DNA of 64,000 nucleotides from Rhizobiaceae bacterium (GCA_019635775.1 JAHBYU010000001.1:1-64000); one strand, 5' to 3'. Positions 8,520 through 19,439 are shown, numbered from the stretch's first letter. Numbers and translations: made by a program. The notes: generated by a model not told the origin, from the sequence alone.

Positions 8520-9155
8520 TCAGTTTTGCGAGGCCGTCAGGACGATTTCTTCGGCCGTGGCGTGGATCGAAATTTTCATGTTCGCCTCGCGGGCTAGAAG
8601 CAGCGTGTAATATGGCTGAACGGAATGCGCGTCGATTGGCTCTTCCGGCTTGTGACCGGAATGCAACTCCAGGAATTTCGGAGGAACGCGCAGCATGGGC
8701 CCGCTGGAGGCCAGCGAAAACTTCGGTTGCGTGTCAACATCCTCAAGGGTGACAGTTATCTTGCCACCACGCGGGATAGCTGCAAGCGCGACGAGAACGA
8801 GGTTCAGAAGCAGCTTGACCTGATTTTTCGGCAAAAGTGCGCGTGCGCCGTTCCATACCAATTCGGGCTTTTCGTTTTTGAGGAAGGCGGCTGTGACAGC
8901 TTCTGCGTCTCCGGTATCGATTTGCATGCCAGCCGACCCGGCAGCACCGAATGCGATGCGGGCAAATTGCAGCCTTGCCGAGGCATTTTTCGCACTCTGG
9001 CGGATAAGGTTCATGGCGTCTTCATCCGCGCCACCCTCGTCGAGCAACTCAAGCCCGTTGTTGATGGCACCGACCGGCGAAATGATGTCGTGGCAGACGC
9101 GGCTGCAAAGAAGCGCCGCCAAATCGGGCGCCGAAAGCGTGAAAAGGTCAGACAT
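8520..9155 (-). CDS. chpT: Histidine phosphotransferase ChpT
   Basis: ChpT (211 aa) relays phosphate from the hybrid kinase CckA to CtrA and CpdR. The dimerisation/phosphotransfer helix carries His22 in SRVCHDIISPVGAINNG, the signature of the family. The C-terminal half is a degenerate HATPase-like domain (KLLLNLVLVALAAIPRGG, then VEPYYTLLLA-like sequence) that lacks ATP-binding motifs, as in Caulobacter and Brucella ChpT. It is transcribed divergently from the DUF1134 gene and is followed by the single-domain response regulator. Confidence 0.93.
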   Translation of the reverse strand: MSDLFTLSAPDLAALLCSRVCHDIISPVGAINNGLELLDEGGADEDAMNLIRQSAKNASARLQFARIAFGAAGSAGMQIDTGDAEAVTAAFLKNEKPELVWNGARALLPKNQVKLLLNLVLVALAAIPRGGKITVTLEDVDTQPKFSLASSGPMLRVPPKFLELHSGHKPEEPIDAHSVQPYYTLLLAREANMKISIHATAEEIVLTASQN

Positions 9156-9428
9156 TAAACGTTGATCCCCTGTCGAAAAATAGTCCCGGTCTTCTCCCAG
9201 CGCGAATCAGATGCATTCCCCCAAGCGCAATTGGTATACAGGCTCTCCATCAGCGGCAAGGATTCTGGGGGTCAAGACGCATCCCGTGCCTTCGATCCGC
9301 CATCTTCGCCATGCTTAACAGTTGGAAAAGGAATGGGGCATAGTTTGTCCGTATTCATCAGGCGGCCGGAAGAGTCGCAAAAGGGTAAAGGCGTCGGCGG
9401 AATCGCTCCCGGACGGAGATTTGGAAGC

Positions 9429-10010
9429 ATGTTTTCCCGACTGAAACACCGGATACCTTTCCGGATTTTGGCATCGCTGTTTGCGTTGGCTTGTATGCTG
9501 GCTTTCTCGGCTTCGCCTTCGCGCGCGCAGGAATATACCGCCGAGGAAATCGTCGAATCGGGCCATCGTTTCTTCGGCTCGACATCGGGAGGGCTCGCCA
9601 GCGTGGTCGAGCATGTCTTCTCGTCGTATGGCCTCCCCAACGGCTATGTTCTGGGCGAAGAAGGGTCCGGGGCGATCGTCGGGGGCCTGACCTATGGCGA
9701 AGGAACGCTCTACACGAAGAACGCCGGGGACCACAAAGTGTTCTGGCAGGGTCCTTCGCTAGGATGGGATTTCGGCGGGCAAGGCTCGCGTACGATGATG
9801 CTGGTCTACAATCTTGATGACGTTCCCAATCTTTACAACCGCTTCGCAGGCGTCGCAGGGTCGGCCTATGTCGTCGCGGGCCTTGGCTTCAACGTCCTGA
9901 AGAACGGCAATATCCTGCTGGTCCCCGTCAGGACGGGAGTTGGGGCGCGCCTCGGTGTCAATGTCGGCTATCTGAAGTTGACCGACCGACCCACCTGGAA
10001 TCCTTTCTGA
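9429..10010 (+). CDS. DUF1134 secreted protein
   Basis: A protein of 193 aa with a clear Sec signal peptide (basic MFSRLKHR, hydrophobic core to about residue 27, cleavage after SRA before QEY). It is followed by a glycine-rich conserved domain (LVYNLDD...YNRFAGVAGSAYVVAGLGFN) that matches DUF1134. That family is widespread in alphaproteobacteria and thought to be periplasmic, with no known function. The open frame extends upstream to 9162, but the extra residues are not conserved-looking and precede the signal peptide, so ATG 9429 is chosen. A hairpin terminator follows at 10036. Confidence 0.85.
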   Translation: MFSRLKHRIPFRILASLFALACMLAFSASPSRAQEYTAEEIVESGHRFFGSTSGGLASVVEHVFSSYGLPNGYVLGEEGSGAIVGGLTYGEGTLYTKNAGDHKVFWQGPSLGWDFGGQGSRTMMLVYNLDDVPNLYNRFAGVAGSAYVVAGLGFNVLKNGNILLVPVRTGVGARLGVNVGYLKLTDRPTWNPF

Positions 10011-10035
10011 AATAGCCCTACGCTACTATCATCGA

Positions 10036-10068
10036 GAATATGGCGGCGTTGGCCGCCGTATTCCGTTT
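10036..10068 (+). terminator. Terminator after the DUF1134 gene
   Basis: A 12-bp stem GAATATGGCGGC/GCCGCCGTATTC (one T-G pair) with loop GTTG is followed by CGTTTTA, 25 bases past the DUF1134 stop. Confidence 0.6.
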
Positions 10069-10185
10069 TAGGCAGGCGCAAGCCAACCGTATTATTTTCT
10101 GAAGTTCGTTCCAGGCACTGGATTTCAGGTTCAGCCGCTGGCACAAGCGGTTCAGGCTCGCATTACCGCCGCGAACGGAAGAACC

Positions 10186-11424
10186 ATGCAGTCCAGCCTC
10201 ATCTTTATCCTCGGATTCCTTTCCGCCGGCCTGATTGCGCTGATCGTCGCGCCCGTGGCGTGGCGCAGAGCTGTCGAGCTGACGCGCAGGCGGATAGAGG
10301 CGTCCGTTCCGTTGACGCAGGCGGAGATCGAGGCCGACAAGGATCGGATGCGCGCGGAATTCGCCATGGCTACCCGCCGCCTGGAGATCAACTTCAAGAA
10401 TTTCCGCGAGAAGGCCGCCGCCCAGATCGTTGAGATCAATCGCAATCGCGAAGAGCTGAAGACGCTCATGGCTGAGCGTACGGAGCGCCATGAAGCATTG
10501 ACGCGTCTTGAGTTGCAGTCGGGTGAGATACGTGCCGAATTGCGCAAGCGGGAAGACGAGTTGCAGATCCTCACCGACAGGCTAGACCAGGCTGAAGGGC
10601 TTCTGGAGCAGCGGGCGGCCGAGATCGAGAAACTAGGGCGCATGTATGACGAGGCCAGCTTCGCGGCCTCGAATCGGCAAGTTGAAGTGGCTGCGCGTGA
10701 AAGTGAGATCGAGAAACTGAACAGCGAGATGGCGGCGCTGCGCAGCGAAAGACGGGATGCGGACCGCAAGAACCAGGAGACGATCGCGCAGAATCGCGGC
10801 GCGCATGAAGCGCTCAAAGCCGAACAGGAACGGGCCCTTGCACTTGAGGCCCGGATCGAGAGGCTGCTTGCGACCATCGCTGACAGAGACGAAAAACTTG
10901 ACCGCCGAGAGCGCGAGGCAGGCCGGATGCGTGAGACCGTAAGGGCGACCTCCGATGCCGAAGAGGGATTGCAGTCGCAGATCGCGGAAGTCCAAGCGGA
11001 AAAGGCCCGTCTGGAAAGCGAAAATGCGGAACTGTCCGAGCAACTTGCAAGCTATGTCTCCGGTGCGAAAAGCAAGGAGATGGAGCGCCTTATCGCAAAG
11101 GTGTCGGCTGACCGTGAACTTCTCGAGGAGCGCGTGAAGGCTCTGACGCGTGAGAACCGCAAACTGAAAGTAGACGTGGCAGTCCACGAGCGGACCAAAT
11201 CAGACGAGTGGAGCGGCGAGAAAAAGGAAAGCGCCCGGCTGCGCGAGAAGATGAATGAACTTGCCGCGGAAGTCATTCGCCTGACGGCTGCTTTGGAGGG
11301 GCCTGACTCGCCGATCGAAAAAGCTCTTGGGCCGGTCGATGAAACGCATCATGACAACGGACGAAAGGCGTCCAGCCTGGCGGAGAAGGTGCGCGAGCTG
11401 CAGAAGGCTGCTGCAACCAGCTAA
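10186..11424 (+). CDS. Membrane-anchored coiled-coil protein, function unknown
   Basis: A protein of 412 aa with one N-terminal membrane segment (about residues 5-25, LIFILGFLSAGLIALIVAPV). It is followed by some 340 residues of almost continuous heptad-rich, Glu/Arg/Lys-dominated coiled coil. The C-terminus (PDSPIEKALGPVDETH...SLAEKVRELQKA) is short and polar. This topology would put the coiled coil in the cytoplasm with a short periplasmic N-terminus. I recognise it only as a conserved rhizobial hypothetical type. It overlaps the 3' end of the convergent SpoU methyltransferase gene by four bases. A structural or cell-envelope tethering role is conceivable but unsupported. Confidence 0.75.
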   Translation: MQSSLIFILGFLSAGLIALIVAPVAWRRAVELTRRRIEASVPLTQAEIEADKDRMRAEFAMATRRLEINFKNFREKAAAQIVEINRNREELKTLMAERTERHEALTRLELQSGEIRAELRKREDELQILTDRLDQAEGLLEQRAAEIEKLGRMYDEASFAASNRQVEVAARESEIEKLNSEMAALRSERRDADRKNQETIAQNRGAHEALKAEQERALALEARIERLLATIADRDEKLDRREREAGRMRETVRATSDAEEGLQSQIAEVQAEKARLESENAELSEQLASYVSGAKSKEMERLIAKVSADRELLEERVKALTRENRKLKVDVAVHERTKSDEWSGEKKESARLREKMNELAAEVIRLTAALEGPDSPIEKALGPVDETHHDNGRKASSLAEKVRELQKAAATS

Positions 11425-12233
11425 TGGCTTTCGACGGTCCGGAAGTGGTGGAGCGCAATTGCCGATGCCGCCGCAACATTCAGGCTGTCGAAGCCGTCGG
11501 CCATGTCGATACGGACGGTGCGAAGGCGGCACATGATTGTGTCAGGCAGTCCCGGACCTTCCGCGCCGAGATAGATCGCGACCCTTGCCGACCGCGAAGT
11601 TGAGCGGATTTCCGTGACGCCGGCTGGAGAAAGCGCGACCTGATCGAAGGCTTCCGCTTCCAGCAATTGGACAAGCATGTCGGTTTCCAACGCGACAGCG
11701 AAAGGAATCTTCAGCGCAGCACCTACCGATACACGGATCGCCTTTCGATAAAGAGGATCGCAACAGCCTTTGTCGAGCAGGATCGCATCCGCGCCGAAAG
11801 CTGCGGCGTTTCGAAAGATCGCACCGACATTGTCGTGGTTGGACAGACCAACCAGCACGACGACCAACGCGTTGCGGGGAAGGGCAGCCAGGATTTGCGA
11901 AGGCGTTTCTGCTGCGCGCTTGCGTCCGATCGCGAGAATACCCCGGTGGATGTGGAAACCCGCGATGGCGTCCATCACCTGCTGCGAAGCGACGTAGACC
12001 GGCATCGCCGCTGGAGCCTGACCGAGCGTGTCCGTCAGGCCTGCAAGGCGGTTTTCCAGCACGAGCACGGATTCGGCGTCGAAGCGTCTGGCCGAAAACA
12101 GAACGTTTAGAACTACCTTGCCCTCGGCGATGAAACGACCTTCCCGTCCCGCCAGATCGCGCTCTCTGATCGCGACATAAGGGGCGACGCGCGGGTCATC
12201 TGGCGTCTCAATCCGAATGATATTGTGGTCCAC
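11421..12233 (-). CDS. SpoU/TrmH family RNA 2'-O-methyltransferase
   Basis: A SPOUT-class S-adenosylmethionine-dependent RNA methyltransferase of 270 aa. An N-terminal substrate-binding domain (FIAEGKVVLNVLF, FHIHRGILAIGR) is followed by the knotted catalytic domain. All three family motifs are present: motif 1 NHDNVGAIFRNAAAFGA, motif 2 YLGAEGPGLPD and motif 3 DMADGFDSLNVAAASAIAL. The methylated rRNA or tRNA position cannot be decided from sequence. The 3' end overlaps the convergent coiled-coil gene by four bases. Confidence 0.93.
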   Translation of the reverse strand: MDHNIIRIETPDDPRVAPYVAIRERDLAGREGRFIAEGKVVLNVLFSARRFDAESVLVLENRLAGLTDTLGQAPAAMPVYVASQQVMDAIAGFHIHRGILAIGRKRAAETPSQILAALPRNALVVVLVGLSNHDNVGAIFRNAAAFGADAILLDKGCCDPLYRKAIRVSVGAALKIPFAVALETDMLVQLLEAEAFDQVALSPAGVTEIRSTSRSARVAIYLGAEGPGLPDTIMCRLRTVRIDMADGFDSLNVAAASAIALHHFRTVESH

Positions 12234-12341
12234 GATTTATCCCTGGGTTTCCAGCGTCGAGCCGCAGGGGTTAGCAACCACCGAAAGGACGAGAAGGCAA
12301 TGGCGACGCCGGCACTTCAGGCACGTGGAAGGTCAGGTGGG

Positions 12342-12638
12342 TTAGGGTTGGTCGAAAATCTGGTCGAGCGTCTGAAGCACCTGCCGCACGGGCTCGGAAC
12401 TGCAGGAATAGTAGATCATCTGGCGCTCGCGACGAGTCTCTACCAGATTTGATCCGCGCAGCTTGGCGAGATGCTGGGAAAGCGCGGACTGGCTCAACGA
12501 AACCTTGTCGGCCAATACGCCAACCGTTACCTCGCCCTCCAGCAAATGGCTCAGTATCGCCAACCTCTTCTCATTGCCAATGAGTGATAAAAGCTCGGCG
12601 GCGGCCTCGGTATTCACCATCAGATTTTTCGTCACCAT
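12342..12638 (-). CDS. ArsR-family winged-helix transcriptional regulator
   Basis: A protein of 98 aa forming a single winged helix-turn-helix. The recognition helix is SLSQSALSQHLAKLRGSNLV, followed by a wing with RRERQMIYYSC. It lacks the CxC metal-binding box of ArsR/SmtB sensors, so it is probably a redox or metabolite sensor or a NolR/HlyU-like regulator. The longer open frame to 12800 is rejected because ATG 12638 has AGGGGA six bases upstream and matches family N-termini. It sits beside the HugZ-like gene. Its targets are unknown. Confidence 0.88.
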   Translation of the reverse strand: MVTKNLMVNTEAAAELLSLIGNEKRLAILSHLLEGEVTVGVLADKVSLSQSALSQHLAKLRGSNLVETRRERQMIYYSCSSEPVRQVLQTLDQIFDQP

Positions 12639-12805
12639 CCAGTCCCCTGCGCCGTTTTCGTGCGGACGCCGAGGCGACACTTCCGAATTCCTGGCATTAA
12701 TGCAGGCGCGCCCTACCGGTTCCCGCGCCCAGATCGAAAGGCTATCGCAACAAGTCAGATTCGCAAGATACGTGATGGCGTGATTAGAAAACGTGATCAC
12801 CTGGC

Positions 12806-13567
12806 CTAAGCTTCGCCGCGCGCCTGTTTGGCCATCGCCACAAGAATCTGACGCATCTCGGCAACATCCTTGAGGGGTGACGGGAAGAAGACGCGCCGGG
12901 TCTCATCCCCTGCCATGATGTCGAAGCCATCCGCATCGATGCCTGTCATGATCCAGCCGAGCCCGTCCGCTCTGGCGAAATGGCGGGCATAGTTCGCGAT
13001 AGCATCCAGATGGTCAACGTTCATGTGGTCGACAGCACGTTGTTCCGCAGCCGCCAGATCGTCTACCACCTGGCCGCTCAAAATGAGATCCTGGCGTGCA
13101 AGAAGATACGTCTTGCCAAATCCACCGTTCAGGCTCGCACGCTGGACTTCGAGTCGAAACAAGGAAAAGTCGCCAAGACCTGCATATAGTCTGGCTTTGG
13201 GATTGCGGCTCAGATAGCGCCACTCGACACGGGCATGTTCAGTCGTGCCTCGCTCCAAGTGAACTGCGCGGCAGAAGAGCGTGATGCGCGGATGAGCAAG
13301 CGGATCGCCCTTGCCTGGCTCGCCGAGGAGAAGCGAGCAGCGCGGGTCAGACTGGATCGCCTTCGTGTGGGCGGAAAGGCCGGAGATCAGGATAGTAGGC
13401 GTCCCGTCCGAATCCGTCGCGACTCCCACGCGACTGGCGAGTGGAACACCAGTCTCTGCTTCAAGCGCCGCCAGCGCTCCAAAACGTGCGGTCCGGACGA
13501 GTCTCTTCGCCAGCCCTATCGCTTCTGCGTCGGTTTCCCGGATCACATCCTTGGGTTTGTCGTTCAT
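12806..13567 (-). CDS. HugZ-family heme/flavin-binding protein (pyridoxamine-phosphate-oxidase fold)
   Basis: A protein of 253 aa with an N-terminal split-barrel FMN-binding-type domain (RFGALAALEAETGVPLASRVGV, then ISGLSAHTKAIQSDPRCSLLLGEPGKGDPLAHPR) and a C-terminal DUF2470 domain containing HMNVDHLDAIANYA. Members of this family include the heme-utilisation/heme-degrading protein HugZ and related proteins of unknown substrate. No heme uptake genes are nearby, so a heme role is only a family-based suggestion. The ArsR gene lies downstream in the same direction and could be co-transcribed. Confidence 0.85.
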   Translation of the reverse strand: MNDKPKDVIRETDAEAIGLAKRLVRTARFGALAALEAETGVPLASRVGVATDSDGTPTILISGLSAHTKAIQSDPRCSLLLGEPGKGDPLAHPRITLFCRAVHLERGTTEHARVEWRYLSRNPKARLYAGLGDFSLFRLEVQRASLNGGFGKTYLLARQDLILSGQVVDDLAAAEQRAVDHMNVDHLDAIANYARHFARADGLGWIMTGIDADGFDIMAGDETRRVFFPSPLKDVAEMRQILVAMAKQARGEA

Positions 13568-13651
13568 CCCTACACCGAACCGGACAATTTCTGTCCGGTT
13601 ATCGCCTTGCCCTGAATTCCTGGCAAGGAGGATCTGGAGTGAACCTGTCCC

Positions 13652-14185
13652 TCAGATACAGGCCGTCGCTGTACCAGAAATCGTGAAGCGGTCGGCGTGT
13701 TGAACGTCTCCCTGGAAGTCAGAAAGCGAGCCTGGGACAATCTCGATTGCAAGGATACGCGCTGGATCGACGGGGCGTGGCATGGTGAGGTGGCCGCGCG
13801 GCACTCGCCGGAAGCCCAAAGGCCCATAGTAAGGCTCGTCGCCTACCAACAGGATCAGCGGCATCGCGGCCTGTTCCGAAGCCTGCACTGCCAGTCGGAC
13901 GAGCTTGCGCCCGATACCAAGGTTCTTGAACGCAGGCCGCACGGCAAGCGGTCCGAGGAGCAGCCCTGTTCCCTTTCCAGCCGCGACCCTGGTCATGCGC
14001 ACAGAGGCGATGACGGCTGCGTCATGAAGGGCGACAAAAGACAATGCGCGTTCGTGAGGTCCGCCTTCGCGGATCTTGTATGCCGCCCGGACGAAGCGTC
14101 CAGGTCCGAACGCCTCCTCGTTTATGTGTTCTATTTCGACATCGTGGGCCGGGGATTCCGGCAGGTAGGTTACATCCGTGATCAT
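13652..14185 (-). CDS. GNAT family N-acetyltransferase
   Basis: A protein of 177 aa of the YhbS-like GNAT group. It shows the acetyl-CoA pyrophosphate-binding strand-loop-helix LLLGPLAVRPAFKNLGIGRKLVRLAV and a later GDEPYYGPLGFRRVP motif typical of this subgroup. The substrate is unknown. The gene stands alone between the HugZ-like gene and a divergent glutathionyl-hydroquinone reductase gene. Confidence 0.88.
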   Translation of the reverse strand: MITDVTYLPESPAHDVEIEHINEEAFGPGRFVRAAYKIREGGPHERALSFVALHDAAVIASVRMTRVAAGKGTGLLLGPLAVRPAFKNLGIGRKLVRLAVQASEQAAMPLILLVGDEPYYGPLGFRRVPRGHLTMPRPVDPARILAIEIVPGSLSDFQGDVQHADRFTISGTATACI

Positions 14186-14428
14186 GGTCTCGTCCGGTCG
14201 AGGAGGAAGGGAATGCCGCGAAGGCGCGGCGGGCCATCGGCGCTTCAGGCGCGGGCTTCCATTCGTCGTCGGTTGATCCAGATTACGAGCATGGCGCCCG
14301 CTACCATCATTTCCGGGATGCGTCTATGGCCTTTCTTCGTCGGGTAACAGAGTGTCCAACAAAGTGATCCTGTGCATTTCCCGGCCCGCACCCTAGATAG
14401 TGAGGCTTGAACACAGGGAACGGATTTG

Positions 14429-15406
14429 ATGGGACTTCTGGTTGACGGAAAATGGGTCGACAAGTGGTACGACACCAAGGAAACCGGCGGCAAGTTCGTG
14501 CGTCAGGATTCCAAGTGGCGCGATTGGATCACCCGGGACGGTGCACCTGCCGAGGGGCGCACACGGGGCTTCAAGGCAGAGCCGGGGCGTTATCACCTCT
14601 ATGTCTCGCTTGCCTGTCCCTGGGCGCATCGCACGCTGATCTTTCGCAAGCTGAAGAAGCTGGAAGAGATAATCTCCGTTTCCATCGTCCACCACTACAT
14701 GGGCAAGGATGGCTGGACGTTCCTGGCTGAAGATGGCGCAACCGGCGATACGCTTTACGGTCTGGCTTTCCTGCATCAGATCTACACCAAGGCGGATCCG
14801 GCCTATTCGGGGCGTGTCACCGTGCCGGTTCTTTGGGACAAGCAGGAGCAGACCATTGTCTCCAACGAGTCTTCTGAAATCATACGCATGTTGAATTCGG
14901 CCTTTGACGAATGGGGCGATGCATCCATCGACCTTTACCCCAAGACGTTGCGGGACGAGATCGAGCAGATCAATGCGCTGGTCTATCCGTCCATAAACAA
15001 TGGCGTGTATCGGGCAGGTTTCGCGACGAGTCAGCAGGCCTATGAGGAGGCGTTCACTGAGCTTTTTGACGCCCTGGACTCAACGGAAGAGAGGTTGTCG
15101 ACAAGACGTTATTTGACCGGCGATCGTCAGACCGAGGCCGACTGGCGGCTCTTTACGACGTTGGTACGCTTCGATCCCGTCTATGTCGGGCACTTCAAAT
15201 GCAATTTGAGACGGATCGCAGACTATCCCAATCTGTCGAACTATGTTCGCGATCTTTATCAGGTGCCGGGCGTTGCCGGCACCGTCAACCTGCATCACAT
15301 AAAAGCGCACTACTATGGGAGTCACGCGACTATCAATCCGACCGGAATCGTGCCGGTCGGGCCGGAGATCGACTACTCAAAGCCGCATGATCGCGGCCGC
15401 TTTTGA
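14429..15406 (+). CDS. Glutathionyl-hydroquinone reductase (Xi-class GST)
   Basis: A 325-aa enzyme of the YqjG/PcpF family that reduces glutathionyl-hydroquinones to hydroquinones and glutathione. It has a thioredoxin-like domain with catalytic cysteine in SLACPWAHRTLIF, then a conserved WDKQ...IVSNESSEIIRM glutathione-binding stretch and an all-helical C-terminal domain (YVGHFKCNLRRI, HHIKAHYYGSH). These motifs and the length match the family well. ATG 14429 is chosen over the TTG three bases upstream. AGGGAACGG precedes it. Confidence 0.94.
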   Translation: MGLLVDGKWVDKWYDTKETGGKFVRQDSKWRDWITRDGAPAEGRTRGFKAEPGRYHLYVSLACPWAHRTLIFRKLKKLEEIISVSIVHHYMGKDGWTFLAEDGATGDTLYGLAFLHQIYTKADPAYSGRVTVPVLWDKQEQTIVSNESSEIIRMLNSAFDEWGDASIDLYPKTLRDEIEQINALVYPSINNGVYRAGFATSQQAYEEAFTELFDALDSTEERLSTRRYLTGDRQTEADWRLFTTLVRFDPVYVGHFKCNLRRIADYPNLSNYVRDLYQVPGVAGTVNLHHIKAHYYGSHATINPTGIVPVGPEIDYSKPHDRGRF

Positions 15407-15427
15407 AGGCCAAACGCCTGCAATATC

Positions 15428-15925
15428 CTACCAGTCTGACGAGGCCGGAACAGCGCGGAACACTTCCTCTATGCGACGCAGGGTTGCTGGCGTTGTGCCG
15501 ACAGGCAGCCGGTCGAGCGGGAAGAACCCGGCTTCTGCGATTTCCCTGTCCGGGAGCTTAGGGCCAGCCTGACGAAAGGTGTCGATGAGGTAGAATGCCA
15601 CGTGATCGCGCCGGCTTGCGCGGCGATTGAAGTGAATGGATCTCAGGACGGGTTTGCCTGTGATCTCTATGACGCCCTCCTCGAACAATTCCCGTTCAAG
15701 CGCCTCCATCGCTGTTTCGCCGACTTCAACGCCGCCACCGGGCAATTGCCAACCCGGTACATATGTGTGCCGTATCAGGAAGACAGAGTTGTTCTCGCGG
15801 TCATGGACGAGGCCCCTTACTCCGAATGTGACCGGTCTTTTCAGGCGGAAATAGAGATGAAAGAGCCTAGCTCTGAAGCCAGGCCAACCGGTTTGTCGAA
15901 ATGCTTCTTCCTGTTCGCGGGTCAC
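15428..15925 (-). CDS. Nudix hydrolase
   Basis: A protein of 165 aa with a Nudix box GGGVEVGETAMEALERELFE followed by EGVI, preceded by GWQLPG. Nudix enzymes hydrolyse nucleoside diphosphates linked to another moiety. The box fits GX5EX7REUXEEXGU except that the last conserved glycine is valine (EEGVI). The catalytic glutamates are intact. The substrate is unknown. The gene is convergent with the hydroquinone reductase gene and divergent from the metallophosphoesterase gene. Confidence 0.9.
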   Translation of the reverse strand: MTREQEEAFRQTGWPGFRARLFHLYFRLKRPVTFGVRGLVHDRENNSVFLIRHTYVPGWQLPGGGVEVGETAMEALERELFEEGVIEITGKPVLRSIHFNRRASRRDHVAFYLIDTFRQAGPKLPDREIAEAGFFPLDRLPVGTTPATLRRIEEVFRAVPASSDW

Positions 15926-15990
15926 AGGTAATTTCCTTCGCGGAAAATCGCCGGGTAGAAAGCCACCGCCTCGTAACTTAAAACGCTAGC

Positions 15991-16944
15991 ATGTTCAGGC
16001 TTGCCCATATTTCCGACGTCCATCTTGGTCCCTTGCCGGATGTAACTTATCGCGACCTAGCGTCAAAGCGCATGGTCGGCTACGTGAACTGGCAACGCAA
16101 TCGCCGTCACATCCTCCACGACAGCGTAATCGGGCACCTTGTCGCGGACATCAAGGCACATGAGGTGGATCACCTTGCCGTCACCGGCGATCTCGTCAAC
16201 CTAGCGCTCGACGCCGAGATCGAACTGGCCAAATTATGGCTGGAAACCTTGGGTCCGCCTGAAAACGTGTCGGTCGTTCCGGGTAACCACGACGCCTATG
16301 TGCCGGGCGCATTCGACAAGGTCTGTCGCTTCTGGGCGGCCTGGATGACTGGCGATGGCCATTTGGCACATGTTGACCGGCATTCCTTTCCTTATTTGAG
16401 GATCAGGGAAGAGGTGGCGCTGATCGGAGTGTCTTCAGCCCGCGCGACGGCACCGTTCATGGCAAACGGGTTCTTCCGTGACGACCAATCTCATCGATTG
16501 GGCGCTCTTCTGGACAAGACCGCAGCGAAGGGGCTTTTCCGGGTGATCATGATCCACCATCCGCCTGTGCGCGGTGCCGTTGCCCAACACAAGCGGCTGT
16601 TCGGTATTGGCAATTTTCAAAAGACCATCTTGAGACACGGCGCGGAACTCGTGCTGCATGGCCACTCGCACGAGCCCACGCTCAACTGGATAAGAGGAAA
16701 AGGTGACCGATGGGTGCCGGTGGTTGGTGTCGCCGCCGCCGGACAGTCCTTTGGCGGCTCGCACCCGCCCGGACAATGGAATCTGCTTGAGATCGCAGGT
16801 GGCCGCGATGCCTGGACGTTGCAACTGGTCCGTCGTGGATCGGCAGGGCCGACAATACCGGTAAGCGAATTGGCTCGGGTTGCGCTGATCGGGAACCCTG
16901 ACGACGCTACCATCATGCCAGATGGCTTTACGGTGCGGCCGTGA
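15991..16944 (+). CDS. Calcineurin-like metallophosphoesterase
   Basis: A protein of 317 aa with the complete set of dimetal motifs: ISDVHLG (Asp, His), VTGDLVN, PGNHD, MIHHPP and LHGHSHEP. These coordinate two metal ions for phosphoester hydrolysis, as in the Icc/CpdA-related group. The substrate could be a cyclic nucleotide or another phosphodiester. The 3' end overlaps the convergent 202-aa hypothetical gene by 17 bases. Confidence 0.92.
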   Translation: MFRLAHISDVHLGPLPDVTYRDLASKRMVGYVNWQRNRRHILHDSVIGHLVADIKAHEVDHLAVTGDLVNLALDAEIELAKLWLETLGPPENVSVVPGNHDAYVPGAFDKVCRFWAAWMTGDGHLAHVDRHSFPYLRIREEVALIGVSSARATAPFMANGFFRDDQSHRLGALLDKTAAKGLFRVIMIHHPPVRGAVAQHKRLFGIGNFQKTILRHGAELVLHGHSHEPTLNWIRGKGDRWVPVVGVAAAGQSFGGSHPPGQWNLLEIAGGRDAWTLQLVRRGSAGPTIPVSELARVALIGNPDDATIMPDGFTVRP

Positions 16945-17536
16945 AAGTCGTCATGAGACGGTCCCAGAGCGTCATGACCGTCGCGATCAAGCCAACCAGC
17001 GCGCCAGCTGCTACGAGTCCCAAGCCTGACAAAAAGGCCGGCCAGCCGGCGCGTCGCACGATTGTGTCGGGCTCGCCTGCCGAAAGAGTGGCGTGCGACC
17101 CGGTTCGCAGAACTTCGGGGCCGCCTTCCATAAGGCGCTCGCGTTCCACAAGGCGTTCGGCAACGTAGCGCGCCACCATGTCGGCGACAGGCTTGATCGC
17201 CGTGTCTTCCGCCACAACGATGCGGCCCGCCCGCGTATCCTTGACGAAACGATAGGTCCGGCGGTCGCGCGCCATCGCAACGTGACTGATCGCATCGATC
17301 CACAGGCGCGGCTTCAGGCCTGATGAAATGCTGAAATCGAAAAGATCGATGTCCGCCGGAATTTCCGCGAAAAGCGGTTCAAGCTCCTGAGCCATCAGTT
17401 CCAGCCGTGTGCGGCTTGCCTCGCGCAACTCGACAACGACGTCGTCGCGATCTGCCATCGCGTTCTTGACCTCCCGAACGACATCGTTCAGGCGGCGGAC
17501 TGTCGTCACTTCCTTGCTGTCAGCCCTGTCGCTCAT
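16928..17536 (-). CDS. Conserved hypothetical protein with C-terminal membrane segment
   Basis: A protein of 202 aa that I do not recognise beyond a rhizobial conserved type. The N-terminal half is charged and soluble (LFDFSISSGLKPRLWIDAIS, then RRTYRFVKDTRAGRIVVAED). Near the C-terminus one hydrophobic segment (GWPAFLSGLGLVAAGALVGLIATVMT, broken here by family context at about residues 165-190) suggests a tail anchor. It is followed by the convergent metallophosphoesterase gene with a 17-base overlap. No function is proposed. Confidence 0.7.
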   Translation of the reverse strand: MSDRADSKEVTTVRRLNDVVREVKNAMADRDDVVVELREASRTRLELMAQELEPLFAEIPADIDLFDFSISSGLKPRLWIDAISHVAMARDRRTYRFVKDTRAGRIVVAEDTAIKPVADMVARYVAERLVERERLMEGGPEVLRTGSHATLSAGEPDTIVRRAGWPAFLSGLGLVAAGALVGLIATVMTLWDRLMTTFTAAP

Positions 17537-17585
17537 GGTCCCGACCCGAAACGTGGTTAACCAACAGCTAATTTGGGCTTTTTTC

Positions 17586-17620
17586 GGAAAGGCTCAAGCG
17601 CGAAAGCGCCCGAGCCTTCC
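17586..17620 (-). terminator. Hairpin after leuA
   Basis: An imperfect stem built from GGAAGGCTC/GAGCCTTTCC with an inner GCGC/GCGC hairpin lies just beyond the leuA stop. On the leuA (minus) strand it is followed by an A-rich run rather than a T-run, so it is not a canonical intrinsic terminator. It may stabilise the 3' end or act with another factor. Confidence 0.4.
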
Positions 17621-17627
17621 GTAGAGG

Positions 17628-19406
<1,779 letters not shown>

Positions 19407-19439
19407 TCAAGGAGCTGGCAACGCACAGGCGGCTCGATC

